Assembly (NCBI RefSeq): GCF_003063625.1
Contig: NZ_CP026604.1
Coordinates: 1,240,001-1,304,000 of the forward strand
Length of the DNA: 64,000 nucleotides
Direction: 5' to 3'
From: Saccharobesus litoralis
GTDB taxonomy: Bacteria; Pseudomonadota; Gammaproteobacteria; Enterobacterales; Alteromonadaceae
Shown here: piece after piece, positions 9,564 through 17,885 of the stretch
How positions within the stretch are numbered: position 1 is the stretch's first letter
How the letters are laid out: every line of letters starts with the position of its first letter
Position numbers and translations under genes: made by a program
Notes under the pieces: generated by a model
Database searches by the model: none
The model's input: only the letters and a program-made list of their open reading frames with translations
What the model was told of the DNA's origin: nothing

Positions 9564-10124
9564 TTGAGTATCGAACAAGACTATGAACTGATCCGGCTAG
9601 CACAAAACGGCGACGTTAATGCGTTTTCCGAGCTGGTTAGCAAATATGAACGCGAGATCAGGATTAGTTTAGCGACAAGATTGGACTCACACCATGAAGC
9701 AGAGGATTTAGCACAAGAAACCTTTATTGTGGCGTTCCGCAAAATTAAAGACTTTGTGCCTGAGCGTCCGATTAAATATTGGTTTAAAGCCATAGCATTG
9801 AATTTGCTCAACAATCACAGGCGCAAGTCAGTACCATTAGCGGTTGGCGACGCAATGGATTTAGAAAGCATTATCGAATCCAAAATTGAACACAAACTCG
9901 AAGTACAAACAGAATCCGGACTGTATGCCGCGCTAACTGGCTGTTTAGATTTTTTAAATGACAGCCTGAAAAAACTGGTTATTCAGCACTATGGCGAAGG
10001 CTACACCATACGTGATCTAGCCAAAATGACGGACACCAAATATTCAACGTTAACCATGCGGTTACATAGAGTTCGCGACAAATTACGCAATTGCATATCA
10101 GATAAAATGGCAGGTGACTCATGA
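9564..10124 (+). CDS. ECF-family RNA polymerase sigma factor
   Basis: A 186-residue sigma-70 family protein. Region 2 lies at ~20-85 (FSELVSKYEREIRISLATRL, then EAEDLAQETFIVAFRKI, the -10 recognition helix) and region 4 at ~130-180 (YTIRDLAKMTDTKYSTLTMRLHRVRDKL, a helix-turn-helix). The start is TTG 9564, supported by a GGAG seven bases upstream; the nearby ATG at 9551 hits a stop at once. It overlaps the downstream FecR-like gene by four bases (ATGA), so the two are translationally coupled. This is the usual sigma/anti-sigma layout for signal-responsive transcription; the targets are inferred to include the neighbouring polysaccharide genes. Confidence 0.9.
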   Translation: MSIEQDYELIRLAQNGDVNAFSELVSKYEREIRISLATRLDSHHEAEDLAQETFIVAFRKIKDFVPERPIKYWFKAIALNLLNNHRRKSVPLAVGDAMDLESIIESKIEHKLEVQTESGLYAALTGCLDFLNDSLKKLVIQHYGEGYTIRDLAKMTDTKYSTLTMRLHRVRDKLRNCISDKMAGDS

Positions 10125-12088
10125 TCAGTACGGAACACCAACAACTTGTCGCCCGATACTTAAATGGTGAAAAAGTAACACAAGAGCTTGAGCTCGCGTG
10201 CCAACAAAACCCAGCACTAATCGATTACATTGCCGAGCATAAATTAATTGCTCGTATAACGAGGTTTAAACAGCGTGATCACGGCACTAGCCACTTTGTA
10301 CAGCAATTCAAAGCAAGTGCTGACATACCGAAAATCAATGAGTCGCCTACCGAACAATTTGTCAATACAGTTACTGCGCCCCCACAAAAGCTATTATCAA
10401 ACCGTACCGCCAGTAACCAAACACTGTACAATCGCCTATTTACTGGCACTGCTGCTGGTAAAGGTGCTGGTACTGGAGCTTTAATAGCCGCCACGCTTTT
10501 ATTCGCTATTCTAGCTTGGGTGTTTCTACCAGCGGATCCTCAGCACAATGTCATTGTCAATCACAATGGAAAAGCTTCATCAACCCTAAATAAAATCGAA
10601 GTCAGTGAGAGCTTACACACAAAAAGCTATTGGATTAAACAAGGACAACATCAACTTAGACTCGATTCCGGAGCGCGAATTACTGCCCACGCCCCGACTG
10701 AATTTAATTTAGATAAAAATCATTCACTGCAGTTGATTAATGGTCAAATCAATATTAGCTTAGCAACCAATACCATGGCACATATTTTAACCAAGGATGC
10801 ACAATATATATTGGCAAACTTAGCGAGTCAGCCAAGCGCTGAGCCTGTTGTTTCCACGTCAAATATACCCGCATTTCAATTGACTTGGGATGGCTCACAA
10901 CCTGTCAATATCAGCCTTAATCATAAGGGTAATATTCAATATGGTACCTTTACGCCTAAACCTGTGATCCGCCACCTTAAAACAACAAAAACCAAACAAG
11001 CTCAAAACCCGAATTCAGCCAACAGCAACCAGTCAATCGACTTGCAATTTGACAATTTACATTCACAAGTAAAGAGCGCGCCTTTGCCTCTTAGCAATCA
11101 TAAGAATTTGCTGAAAAATTTAAACGCAGGCTTTGAAGCCGGCAATCTCAACAACTGGAAGTTACATTTTAGCTCAGTAGGTTATGCCGAAGTACAAACC
11201 GAGGCCGCCAAATCTGGCAACTACGGGTTATACGTCAATACACAAGCAGGTAAAGTGACACTGCGCTTTGACCACCATGTATTACCACAAGACTTTATGC
11301 GTAATGGCCGACTGTTTAGGTTGAGCTTTGATATTAAATTAATCGGTAAACAAACCGAAAATCCCGGCATATACGCGCGATTAATCAATACTAAAGACAA
11401 GCTATTGGCTACCGCGTATGGTGCGTGGTTTAGGCCTCAAGCTCATGGCAATTGGCAACGAGTCAACAAACTCATCACAGGTGAAAACTGGCCAAGTACA
11501 CACACGGGAATCGAGCTCGCGTTTTACACTCCATACGACGAGTTCTTTATTGATAATGTTCGCTTAGAGCCTGTAGTTAATCCAAAAAACTTGCTAGCCA
11601 ATAGCAATGCTGACTTTGAAAGCGGGGCCTATGGTGACTATATTGTTGAGAAAGTTGCGACAGGAAAAGACAACTACGCCCATATAGAAGTCAATAAAAC
11701 AGCGGCTATCACGGGGGATTTTGGTATGCATGTCGACACTTATCAAGGGCCGCTGGCAATTAAGATTAAACACAAAGCATTTAAAGGCATCACATTTGAC
11801 CAAGAGTCAGACTATATTTTTAGCTATGACTTACGTCTAGTCAAAGGACGAATATCAACCCAGCACATTACATCAACCGGCTGGCACAACGCCAAACCAG
11901 GGTGGCCACCCAACAGCTTTCATTTAGAACATGCTAAAGTTGGCGAAAGCGGCTTAATTAAAATACGGGCAAGGATCCCCAAACAATTTATACCTGATAA
12001 CGATAGTTTTCAGATAGGGATCCATGTCGATACGCAAGCAGTTTTCCATTTAGATAACTTTGAGTTTTTTCCTGCTAATCAGAAATAA
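10121..12088 (+). CDS. FecR-like transmembrane anti-sigma/sensor protein with two carbohydrate-binding-like domains
   Basis: 655 residues. A cytoplasmic N-terminus (1-115) contains an anti-sigma-like helical segment (QLVARYLNGE). One membrane helix follows at ~118-137 (GALIAATLLFAILAWVFLPA), then a FecR domain at ~160-250 (YWIKQGQHQLRLDSGARITAHAPTEFNL, LINGQINISLA). Two beta-sandwich units follow, at ~329-480 and ~488-652, each opening KNLL...N-x-(G/D)FE(A/S)G and the first ending in FFIDNVRLEP; both resemble CBM4/22-type galactose-binding-like modules. FecR proteins relay a periplasmic signal to their sigma factor. The added modules suggest direct binding of a glycan. Typical FecR proteins are about half this length. 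Confidence 0.82.
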   Translation: MISTEHQQLVARYLNGEKVTQELELACQQNPALIDYIAEHKLIARITRFKQRDHGTSHFVQQFKASADIPKINESPTEQFVNTVTAPPQKLLSNRTASNQTLYNRLFTGTAAGKGAGTGALIAATLLFAILAWVFLPADPQHNVIVNHNGKASSTLNKIEVSESLHTKSYWIKQGQHQLRLDSGARITAHAPTEFNLDKNHSLQLINGQINISLATNTMAHILTKDAQYILANLASQPSAEPVVSTSNIPAFQLTWDGSQPVNISLNHKGNIQYGTFTPKPVIRHLKTTKTKQAQNPNSANSNQSIDLQFDNLHSQVKSAPLPLSNHKNLLKNLNAGFEAGNLNNWKLHFSSVGYAEVQTEAAKSGNYGLYVNTQAGKVTLRFDHHVLPQDFMRNGRLFRLSFDIKLIGKQTENPGIYARLINTKDKLLATAYGAWFRPQAHGNWQRVNKLITGENWPSTHTGIELAFYTPYDEFFIDNVRLEPVVNPKNLLANSNADFESGAYGDYIVEKVATGKDNYAHIEVNKTAAITGDFGMHVDTYQGPLAIKIKHKAFKGITFDQESDYIFSYDLRLVKGRISTQHITSTGWHNAKPGWPPNSFHLEHAKVGESGLIKIRARIPKQFIPDNDSFQIGIHVDTQAVFHLDNFEFFPANQK

Positions 12089-12114
12089 CTGACGTTAAAC
12101 GCAGTTTAAATAAG

Positions 12115-12162
12115 CCGTAGGTCGCCATGAGTACAACGAATCGCGACACGACCATGTTGCAG
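12115..12162 (+). repeat. 48-bp inverted repeat, left arm
   Basis: Matches the reverse complement of 14087-14134 without a mismatch; a weaker match extends inward for about 45 bp. Begins CCGTAGGTCGCC. A third, diverged copy is at 56274-56340. Confidence 0.85.
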
Positions 12163-12310
12163 CCTTATGCCTCAAAAATAGAAATGACAAAATTTATATG
12201 TCCACAAAGATTAGGATTTCGTTAGCGACAGCCAGCATTTAATTCAAACTTTGGCTGGCGGTGGTTTAATCCGTGTTGGCGGATGCTTAGGTGTTATGCA
12301 GATAAATCTG

Positions 12311-12460
12311 CACCTACAGGGATGTAGGAAGTGCCGAGCGTTCAGGAATAAGCATCGGTGCACCTACAGGGATGTTGGAAGTGCCGAGCGTTCAGGAATA
12401 AGCATCGGTGCACCTACAGGGATGTTGGAAGTGCCGAGCGTTCAGGAATAAGCATCGGTG
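12311..12460 (+). repeat. Three tandem 50-bp repeats, locus 1
   Basis: Three head-to-tail 50-bp units starting CACCTACAGGGATGT and ending AAGCATCGGTG, differing by one base (A/T at unit position 16). They follow a unique leader at 12222-12310 that is also found at 55934-56015. The same three-unit structure occurs at 56016-56165. A 66-codon open frame across this repeat is an artefact of its sequence. Confidence 0.9.
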
Positions 12461-12478
12461 CACCTTGCACTTAAAATC

Positions 12479-12514
12479 TACCCAGCAATTTCGTATTAAG
12501 AAAATGCTGGGTAG
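12479..12514. terminator. Hairpin downstream of the tandem repeats
   Basis: TACCCAGCA and TGCTGGGTA arms enclose an AT-rich loop of about 18 bases. It could end transcription of the minus-strand membrane protein gene at 12637, but there is no clean T tract. Confidence 0.35.
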
Positions 12515-12636
12515 TTATCGGCGTCTTAACTAATTTTCTGATTTAAAAATAGTTTTTGCCTAACTCCTCTTCGACAAAAACAAATAAGGAGCAATAGTAA
12601 TAGCAAGGATGGGCACGCTCAAACTAATTCAGAGAA

Positions 12637-13077
12637 TCACTTTGACGGCTTTATCCACCCAATAGATTTATTAACAAAAGATACTAAAAAAACTAACCAT
12701 AAAGTGGCATAAACACTAAACCAAGCCAACAGTATCCAGCCCTTAGTTTGCATAATGCTTATTGATAAAGATGCTACCTCTATCATCATCAAGAAAAGCG
12801 CCTGTAATACCAATACTATAAATAAGGCTAGTAAATCAACAAGTCTTAATTTGCTTTTTATGTTCAATAGATAAAAAGCGCTTAAAGCTAGAAACAAGAT
12901 ACCGCCTAAGCTAATAAGCAGGTCCTCTCCGCTTCCTTGACTTGCCAAGCTTCTAACTGGAATAACTTGCGCTCGTTCTTCGAGAAAGAAAAACAAGCTT
13001 CCAAATCTATAAAACAGATAGCTCAATAGAACTTGAAGAAGAACTAAAAGCATAAGTATAGGTTTAAAGTTTTTCAT
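12637..13077 (-). CDS. Four-helix membrane protein, candidate immunity protein for the Rhs tip
   Basis: About 146 residues from ATG 13077, which has AAGGTGG just upstream; a GTG at 13086 is in frame but less likely. Four hydrophobic segments are visible: PILMLLVLLQVLLSYLFY, DLLISLGGILFLALSAFYLL, LLALFIVLVLQALFLMMI and WILLAWFSVYATLWLVFLV. There is no recognised family. It starts 10 bases after the stop of the Rhs C-terminal gene on the same strand, the position of immunity genes in Rhs/polymorphic toxin loci. An integral membrane protein would suit protection against a periplasm-acting toxin. The role is inferred from position. Confidence 0.6.
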   Translation of the reverse strand: MKNFKPILMLLVLLQVLLSYLFYRFGSLFFFLEERAQVIPVRSLASQGSGEDLLISLGGILFLALSAFYLLNIKSKLRLVDLLALFIVLVLQALFLMMIEVASLSISIMQTKGWILLAWFSVYATLWLVFLVSFVNKSIGWIKPSK

Positions 13078-13087
13078 ATTATCCACC

Positions 13088-13990
13088 TTATTTTAATGCG
13101 TCAGCGATAGCATCTTGATGTCCCCATGATCTTCTAGAAACAGGAGACCCTTGTGAGATTGGTAAATCCCTTGCAAGCGCATTTACCCCGGCGTTATGAC
13201 CATATGTAGCTTCTTGCACGGATACAGGTCGGCCCAACCGTTCTTGGAAACTAGCTACATTAAGTGATATTAGTGATATAGCAGTTCGGTCATTTGCGAG
13301 AAGATTAATGATTTGGTTTCTTGTATCACTACTCATAGTGGAAGTGTCAACGCCTAAAAGCAGTGCCGCGGTATTAATATCCATTTCAGCTAAGCCTACG
13401 CTTGCATCATTGATCCCTACCAAGATCATCATCCAAGCGGGCACATTTTTTAGTTTTGCCCAAACACCATGATATTTCTCTTGGAAAATTATGCTGGCCA
13501 CATGCTGTGGATCCACCCCCATAGATCGAGCTGAGCTGGAGATTGAATACTTATGCTCACTAATTAGATCTAGGGCTGCTTGTCCCTCTCGCGCTCTATC
13601 ATGCCTCCTAGAGTTGTTCCTATACCTATGTATCCTTTCATAAAACTTAATCTGCCTTTGTAGTTCATAACTGCCATAAACAGTGTGACATTCTCCTGAG
13701 TCGCATTTCTTTTCAACTTTTTGACAGTTCCCGCCCTCACTCTTTCTTTGGCAGGCTTCATCATCGTTAGTATATCCACTCGGATCTGTGTACCTGAGTG
13801 GGTTATTCCACCCGTAAGTATAAGAGTTCCAACTTTGGCTAAAATAGGGAGCTTGTACAATCGGATCTGGGCTTAAAAAGCGACCGATAATAGGGTCATA
13901 TACTCTACCCTTCATATGAATAAATCCTGTCGCAAGCATATCATGACCAGTGAAGCCATCTTCGGTGATGTTAGCCAAATTATAAGCCAA
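13088..13990 (-). CDS. Orphan Rhs C-terminal fragment with lysozyme-like toxin domain
   Basis: 300 residues from a TTG at 13990; only five sense codons (ESTEA) separate it from an upstream stop at 14006, so it lacks the large Rhs shell. Residues 14-73 are the Rhs-associated core (GFIHMKGRVYDPIIGRFLSPDP, RYTDPSGY). The variable tip follows. Residues 150-280 resemble the SLT/lysozyme superfamily: ARSMGVDPQHVASIIFQEK with a candidate catalytic Glu171, VGLAEMDINTAALLLG at 198-213, and ATYGHNAGVNALA at 261-273, like the YNAG motif of lytic transglycosylases. Likely a displaced toxin tip kept with its immunity gene. It may be silent unless recombined onto a complete Rhs gene; there is no good ribosome site. 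Confidence 0.7.
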   Translation of the reverse strand: MAYNLANITEDGFTGHDMLATGFIHMKGRVYDPIIGRFLSPDPIVQAPYFSQSWNSYTYGWNNPLRYTDPSGYTNDDEACQRKSEGGNCQKVEKKCDSGECHTVYGSYELQRQIKFYERIHRYRNNSRRHDRAREGQAALDLISEHKYSISSSARSMGVDPQHVASIIFQEKYHGVWAKLKNVPAWMMILVGINDASVGLAEMDINTAALLLGVDTSTMSSDTRNQIINLLANDRTAISLISLNVASFQERLGRPVSVQEATYGHNAGVNALARDLPISQGSPVSRRSWGHQDAIADALK

Positions 13991-14086
13991 GGCTTCGGTC
14001 GATTCTTAAATAACAAGACACCCACCTAAAAATACCAATCTTTGCGGGACATATAAATTTTGTATTTTCTATTTTGATGTATAGGA

Positions 14087-14134
14087 CTGCAACATGGTCG
14101 TGTCGCGATTCGTTGTACTCATGGCGACCTACGG
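14087..14134 (-). repeat. 48-bp inverted repeat, right arm
   Basis: Perfect reverse complement of 12115-12162. The inward extension (14041-14086) is an imperfect match to 12163-12208. The two arms bracket the tandem repeats, the membrane protein and the Rhs fragment. Confidence 0.85.
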
Positions 14135-14220
14135 ATTTTTAATTAAGTTTGTGTCTCATACGCACCTACAGGGAAATATTTTCAAGCTACACGTAATTCC
14201 TTTTGCTCTTTTATAAACAC

Positions 14221-14254
14221 AAAAAAGCCCGAGTATTTCTACTCGGGCTTTTTA
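14221..14254. terminator. Bidirectional rho-independent terminator downstream of groEL
   Basis: A run of A, a 10-bp stem (AGCCCGAGTA / TACTCGGGCT) with a four-base loop, then a run of T. It works in either direction and lies 160-190 bases past the groEL stop. Confidence 0.85.
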
Positions 14255-14305
14255 AATCTGTTTTTAGACAGATAGGTGTTCAGACTATTTTGCTAAACAG
14301 TTGCG

Positions 14306-14400
14306 CTTTAGACAAAGCCGCCGAATGTTTCAACCCTAGGAGCATACACGGAAGTATGTGACTAGGGTGAAATATGAAGGCAATGCAGTAAAAAGTGCAA
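14306..14400. repeat. Degenerate dispersed element downstream of groEL
   Basis: Contains ACAAAGCCG, then a hairpin (ACCCTAG...GAGCATAC...GTATG...CTAGGGT), then GAAGGCAATGC. The same order of blocks is seen at 16146-16235 and inside the 178-bp elements at 19820, 35854 and 60279. It looks like a diverged member of the same family. Confidence 0.45.
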
Positions 14401-14413
14401 ATGTGACGCAAAA

Positions 14414-16063
<1,650 letters not shown>

Positions 16064-16145
16064 CTATATTCCTAAATTCTTTCAATCGTTAGATTTAATT
16101 CTGTTTGTTTAATACCCGACAATTTAACTTCAAAATAGTCGGGCT

Positions 16146-16235
16146 TTAGGCAAAGCCGTCAAGATTTTCGCGAGGGAGCTTATTCCAATAAGTGACCGAG
16201 CAAAAAGCGAAGACAATGCCGCATAAAGTCTGAAT
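16146..16235. repeat. Degenerate dispersed element in the groES-groEL gap
   Basis: Block order AGGCAAAGCCGTCAAG, GAGGGAGCTTATT...AATAAGTGACC, GCGAAGACAATGCCGCATAA. The first and last blocks closely match the interior of the 178-bp element (for example 35928-36012). It sits inside the groESL transcript. Confidence 0.45.
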
Positions 16236-16244
16236 ATGAAGAAG

Positions 16245-16532
16245 TTATTCAAATACCGCTAAGATATTGTCTTCTTTCATCACCAACACTTCTTCACCAT
16301 CGATTTTTTGCGTGCTGTCGATAGCGAAACCAAATAGAACCGTTTCACCGACTTTAACGTCTAATTCTTGACGAGAACCATTTTCTAAAGCACGACCAGG
16401 ACCTACGGCGATAACTTCACCTTTTGAAGATTTTTCTGCTGCGCTGCCAGTTAATACGATACCGCCTGCAGATTTTGTTTCTTCTTCTAAGCGTTTAACG
16501 ATCACGCGATCTTGTAAAGGACGAATTGCCAT
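16245..16532 (-). CDS. groS: Co-chaperonin GroES
   Basis: 95 residues from ATG 16532 ([14 protein letters not shown]), with AGGAG upstream; an upstream in-frame start at 16583 would add an unusual 17-residue leader and is rejected. The family's mobile loop ([31 protein letters not shown]) and the C-terminal [14 protein letters not shown] are intact. It forms the heptameric lid of GroEL. It is the first gene of the groESL operon. Confidence 0.97.
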   Translation of the reverse strand: MAIRPLQDRVIVKRLEEETKSAGGIVLTGSAAEKSSKGEVIAVGPGRALENGSRQELDVKVGETVLFGFAIDSTQKIDGEEVLVMKEDNILAVFE

Positions 16533-16576
16533 TTTTCTTAATCTCCTAAGAACAAATGTGATATTGAAAAAATTTA

Positions 16577-16599
16577 GGCTCAACTCACTTTGTTGAGCC
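16577..16599 (-). terminator. Hairpin with T tract in the groES leader
   Basis: An 8-bp stem (GGCTCAAC / GTTGAGCC) with a seven-base loop is followed, in the minus direction, by TAAATTTTTT. It lies between the likely heat-shock promoter and the groES ribosome site, so it is either the fxsA terminator or an attenuator in the groESL leader. Confidence 0.6.
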
Positions 16600-16617
16600 T
16601 TTACATTGTTGGGATGT

Positions 16618-16650
16618 TATTTGGGGATAGGCCTTTTGAAATACAAGGCT
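16618..16650 (-). promoter_or_regulatory. Sigma-32-type heat-shock promoter of groESL
   Basis: Read on the minus strand: GCCTTGTAT, a 14-base spacer, then CCCCAAATA. This is close to the heat-shock consensus (CCCTTGAA, 13-14 bases, CCCCAT) and lies about 90-120 bases upstream of groES. Confidence 0.6.
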
Positions 16651-16705
16651 ATTTTATAAAAATTTTTAAAAAAGAATGTAAAACGGCTGCAAAACGCAAC
16701 TTTAA

Positions 16706-17260
16706 CTAATCTTTACGCTCAAATTCACCATCAATAATGTCACCCTGCTGACTTGGGTTTGAACCTTTTTTAGGTTGGCGGTCAAACGGGTTAGCGCCAA
16801 GATCGTGTTGCCTTTTTTGGTGAAAGTCATGATGCTGAAAGTCTTGCTGGTGAAAACCTTGTTGAGAATGAAATCCGCCCTGCATATTCGATTGAACAAC
16901 TAACTTGTCTTTAATTTGCGCATACACGGCCAAGGCTATCGGTTTACGCGTAACAGGGATTGTTAGCAAAAAGCCAATCGCATCGGTCACAAAACCTGGG
17001 GTGACTAACAGTACACCTGCAATAAGTAACATTAAGCCTTCAACCAAAGTTTGCGCTGGTAATTGCCCTGAAGCCGTTTGGGTTCGTAAACTGTGTAAGG
17101 TTTGTATACCCTGTTCCCGCACTAATTTAGCGCCAATAAATGCGGTTAAAATTACGATACCTAAAGTGGTCCAACCGCCAATTATTTCGCCAACTTCGAG
17201 TAACAGCGCAATTTCGATGATTGGCATAATGGCGAATAATATAAATAATTTTGCAAACAT
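16706..17260 (-). CDS. fxsA: FxsA family inner-membrane protein
   Basis: 184 residues. The FxsA domain fills ~1-130: the N-terminal helix MFAKLFILFAIMPIIEIALLLEV, a second hydrophobic stretch WTTLGIVILTAFIGAKLVREQG, then LMLLIAGVLLVTPGFVTDAIGFLLTIP, the family's most recognisable segment. The tail (~135-184) is rich in His and Gln and likely cytoplasmic. E. coli FxsA relieves phage T7 exclusion by the F plasmid when overproduced; its normal role is unclear. Its position beside groES is common in gammaproteobacteria. Confidence 0.9.
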   Translation of the reverse strand: MFAKLFILFAIMPIIEIALLLEVGEIIGGWTTLGIVILTAFIGAKLVREQGIQTLHSLRTQTASGQLPAQTLVEGLMLLIAGVLLVTPGFVTDAIGFLLTIPVTRKPIALAVYAQIKDKLVVQSNMQGGFHSQQGFHQQDFQHHDFHQKRQHDLGANPFDRQPKKGSNPSQQGDIIDGEFERKD

Positions 17261-17516
17261 AAGTTCTCAATTTAAATTGATAAAAAATAAATTAGTCGGT
17301 GGCGCTGTAATATTGTCGTTGCTTTGCCTGTCTACTGAGGCAGTAGCGTAAGAATTTCTGTAAAGCATTTTACTGATTACTTGTGTAACGCGCCACGACA
17401 CTGACATATTATGACATATGGGTGGCAAACGAAACTTTTCAAGTTTAATCTACGGTTATTTATCGACTGACATTGGTCGTTCACATGTTTAACTGCTGAT
17501 TTGCAAGAACAATACT

Positions 17517-17885
17517 ATGAAAAATGATATACAAGCCGATACACCAATATTGGTGTTTTGCACAACGCCAACCAAACAGGAAGCCCAAGAGCTGGCTAAC
17601 GGTATTGTGCGCCATAAACACGCTGCATGCGTGAATATAGTTGATGCCATTGAATCAGTATATTCTTGGCAAGGCCGTATCGTCATGGACAACGAATACT
17701 TATTAAAAATTAAAACATTGGGTAGACATTTCGAAGGATTGCAAGCTTTTATCAAAAGTCAGCATAGTTATGATGTCCCTGAGATAACGGCAGTTAATAT
17801 GTGTGCTATTTCCGACGAATATGCACAATGGCTGATCGACAGTCTTACCCCAAGTTCCAATCAACAACAAGGCCAAACAGAATGA
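17517..17885 (+). CDS. cutA: Divalent cation tolerance protein CutA
   Basis: 122 residues. Typical CutA landmarks: VFCTTPTKQEAQELANGIVRHKHAACVNIVDAIESVYSWQG, then the E-x-LLKIKT strand and YDVPEITAV near the C-terminus. It forms a very stable trimer; linked to copper tolerance in E. coli, though the mechanism is unresolved. The last four bases overlap the start of dsbD (ATGA), so the two are translationally coupled, as in many gammaproteobacteria. Confidence 0.95.
   Translation: MKNDIQADTPILVFCTTPTKQEAQELANGIVRHKHAACVNIVDAIESVYSWQGRIVMDNEYLLKIKTLGRHFEGLQAFIKSQHSYDVPEITAVNMCAISDEYAQWLIDSLTPSSNQQQGQTE

Noticed and set aside
10121-12088. Ordinary secreted CBM protein with no signalling role
   Set aside because: The cytoplasmic N-terminus, single membrane helix, FecR domain and four-base overlap with a sigma gene fit a sensor.
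12251-12451. Open frame of 66 codons across the tandem repeats
   Set aside because: The frame exists only because the 50-bp units lack stops in that phase; its translation is repeat-derived and there is no ribosome site.
12311-12460. CRISPR array
   Set aside because: The 50-bp units are directly adjacent with no unique spacers, and there are no cas genes.
16245-16583. GroES start at 16583
   Set aside because: It adds 17 residues absent from the family; ATG 16532 has a good ribosome site.
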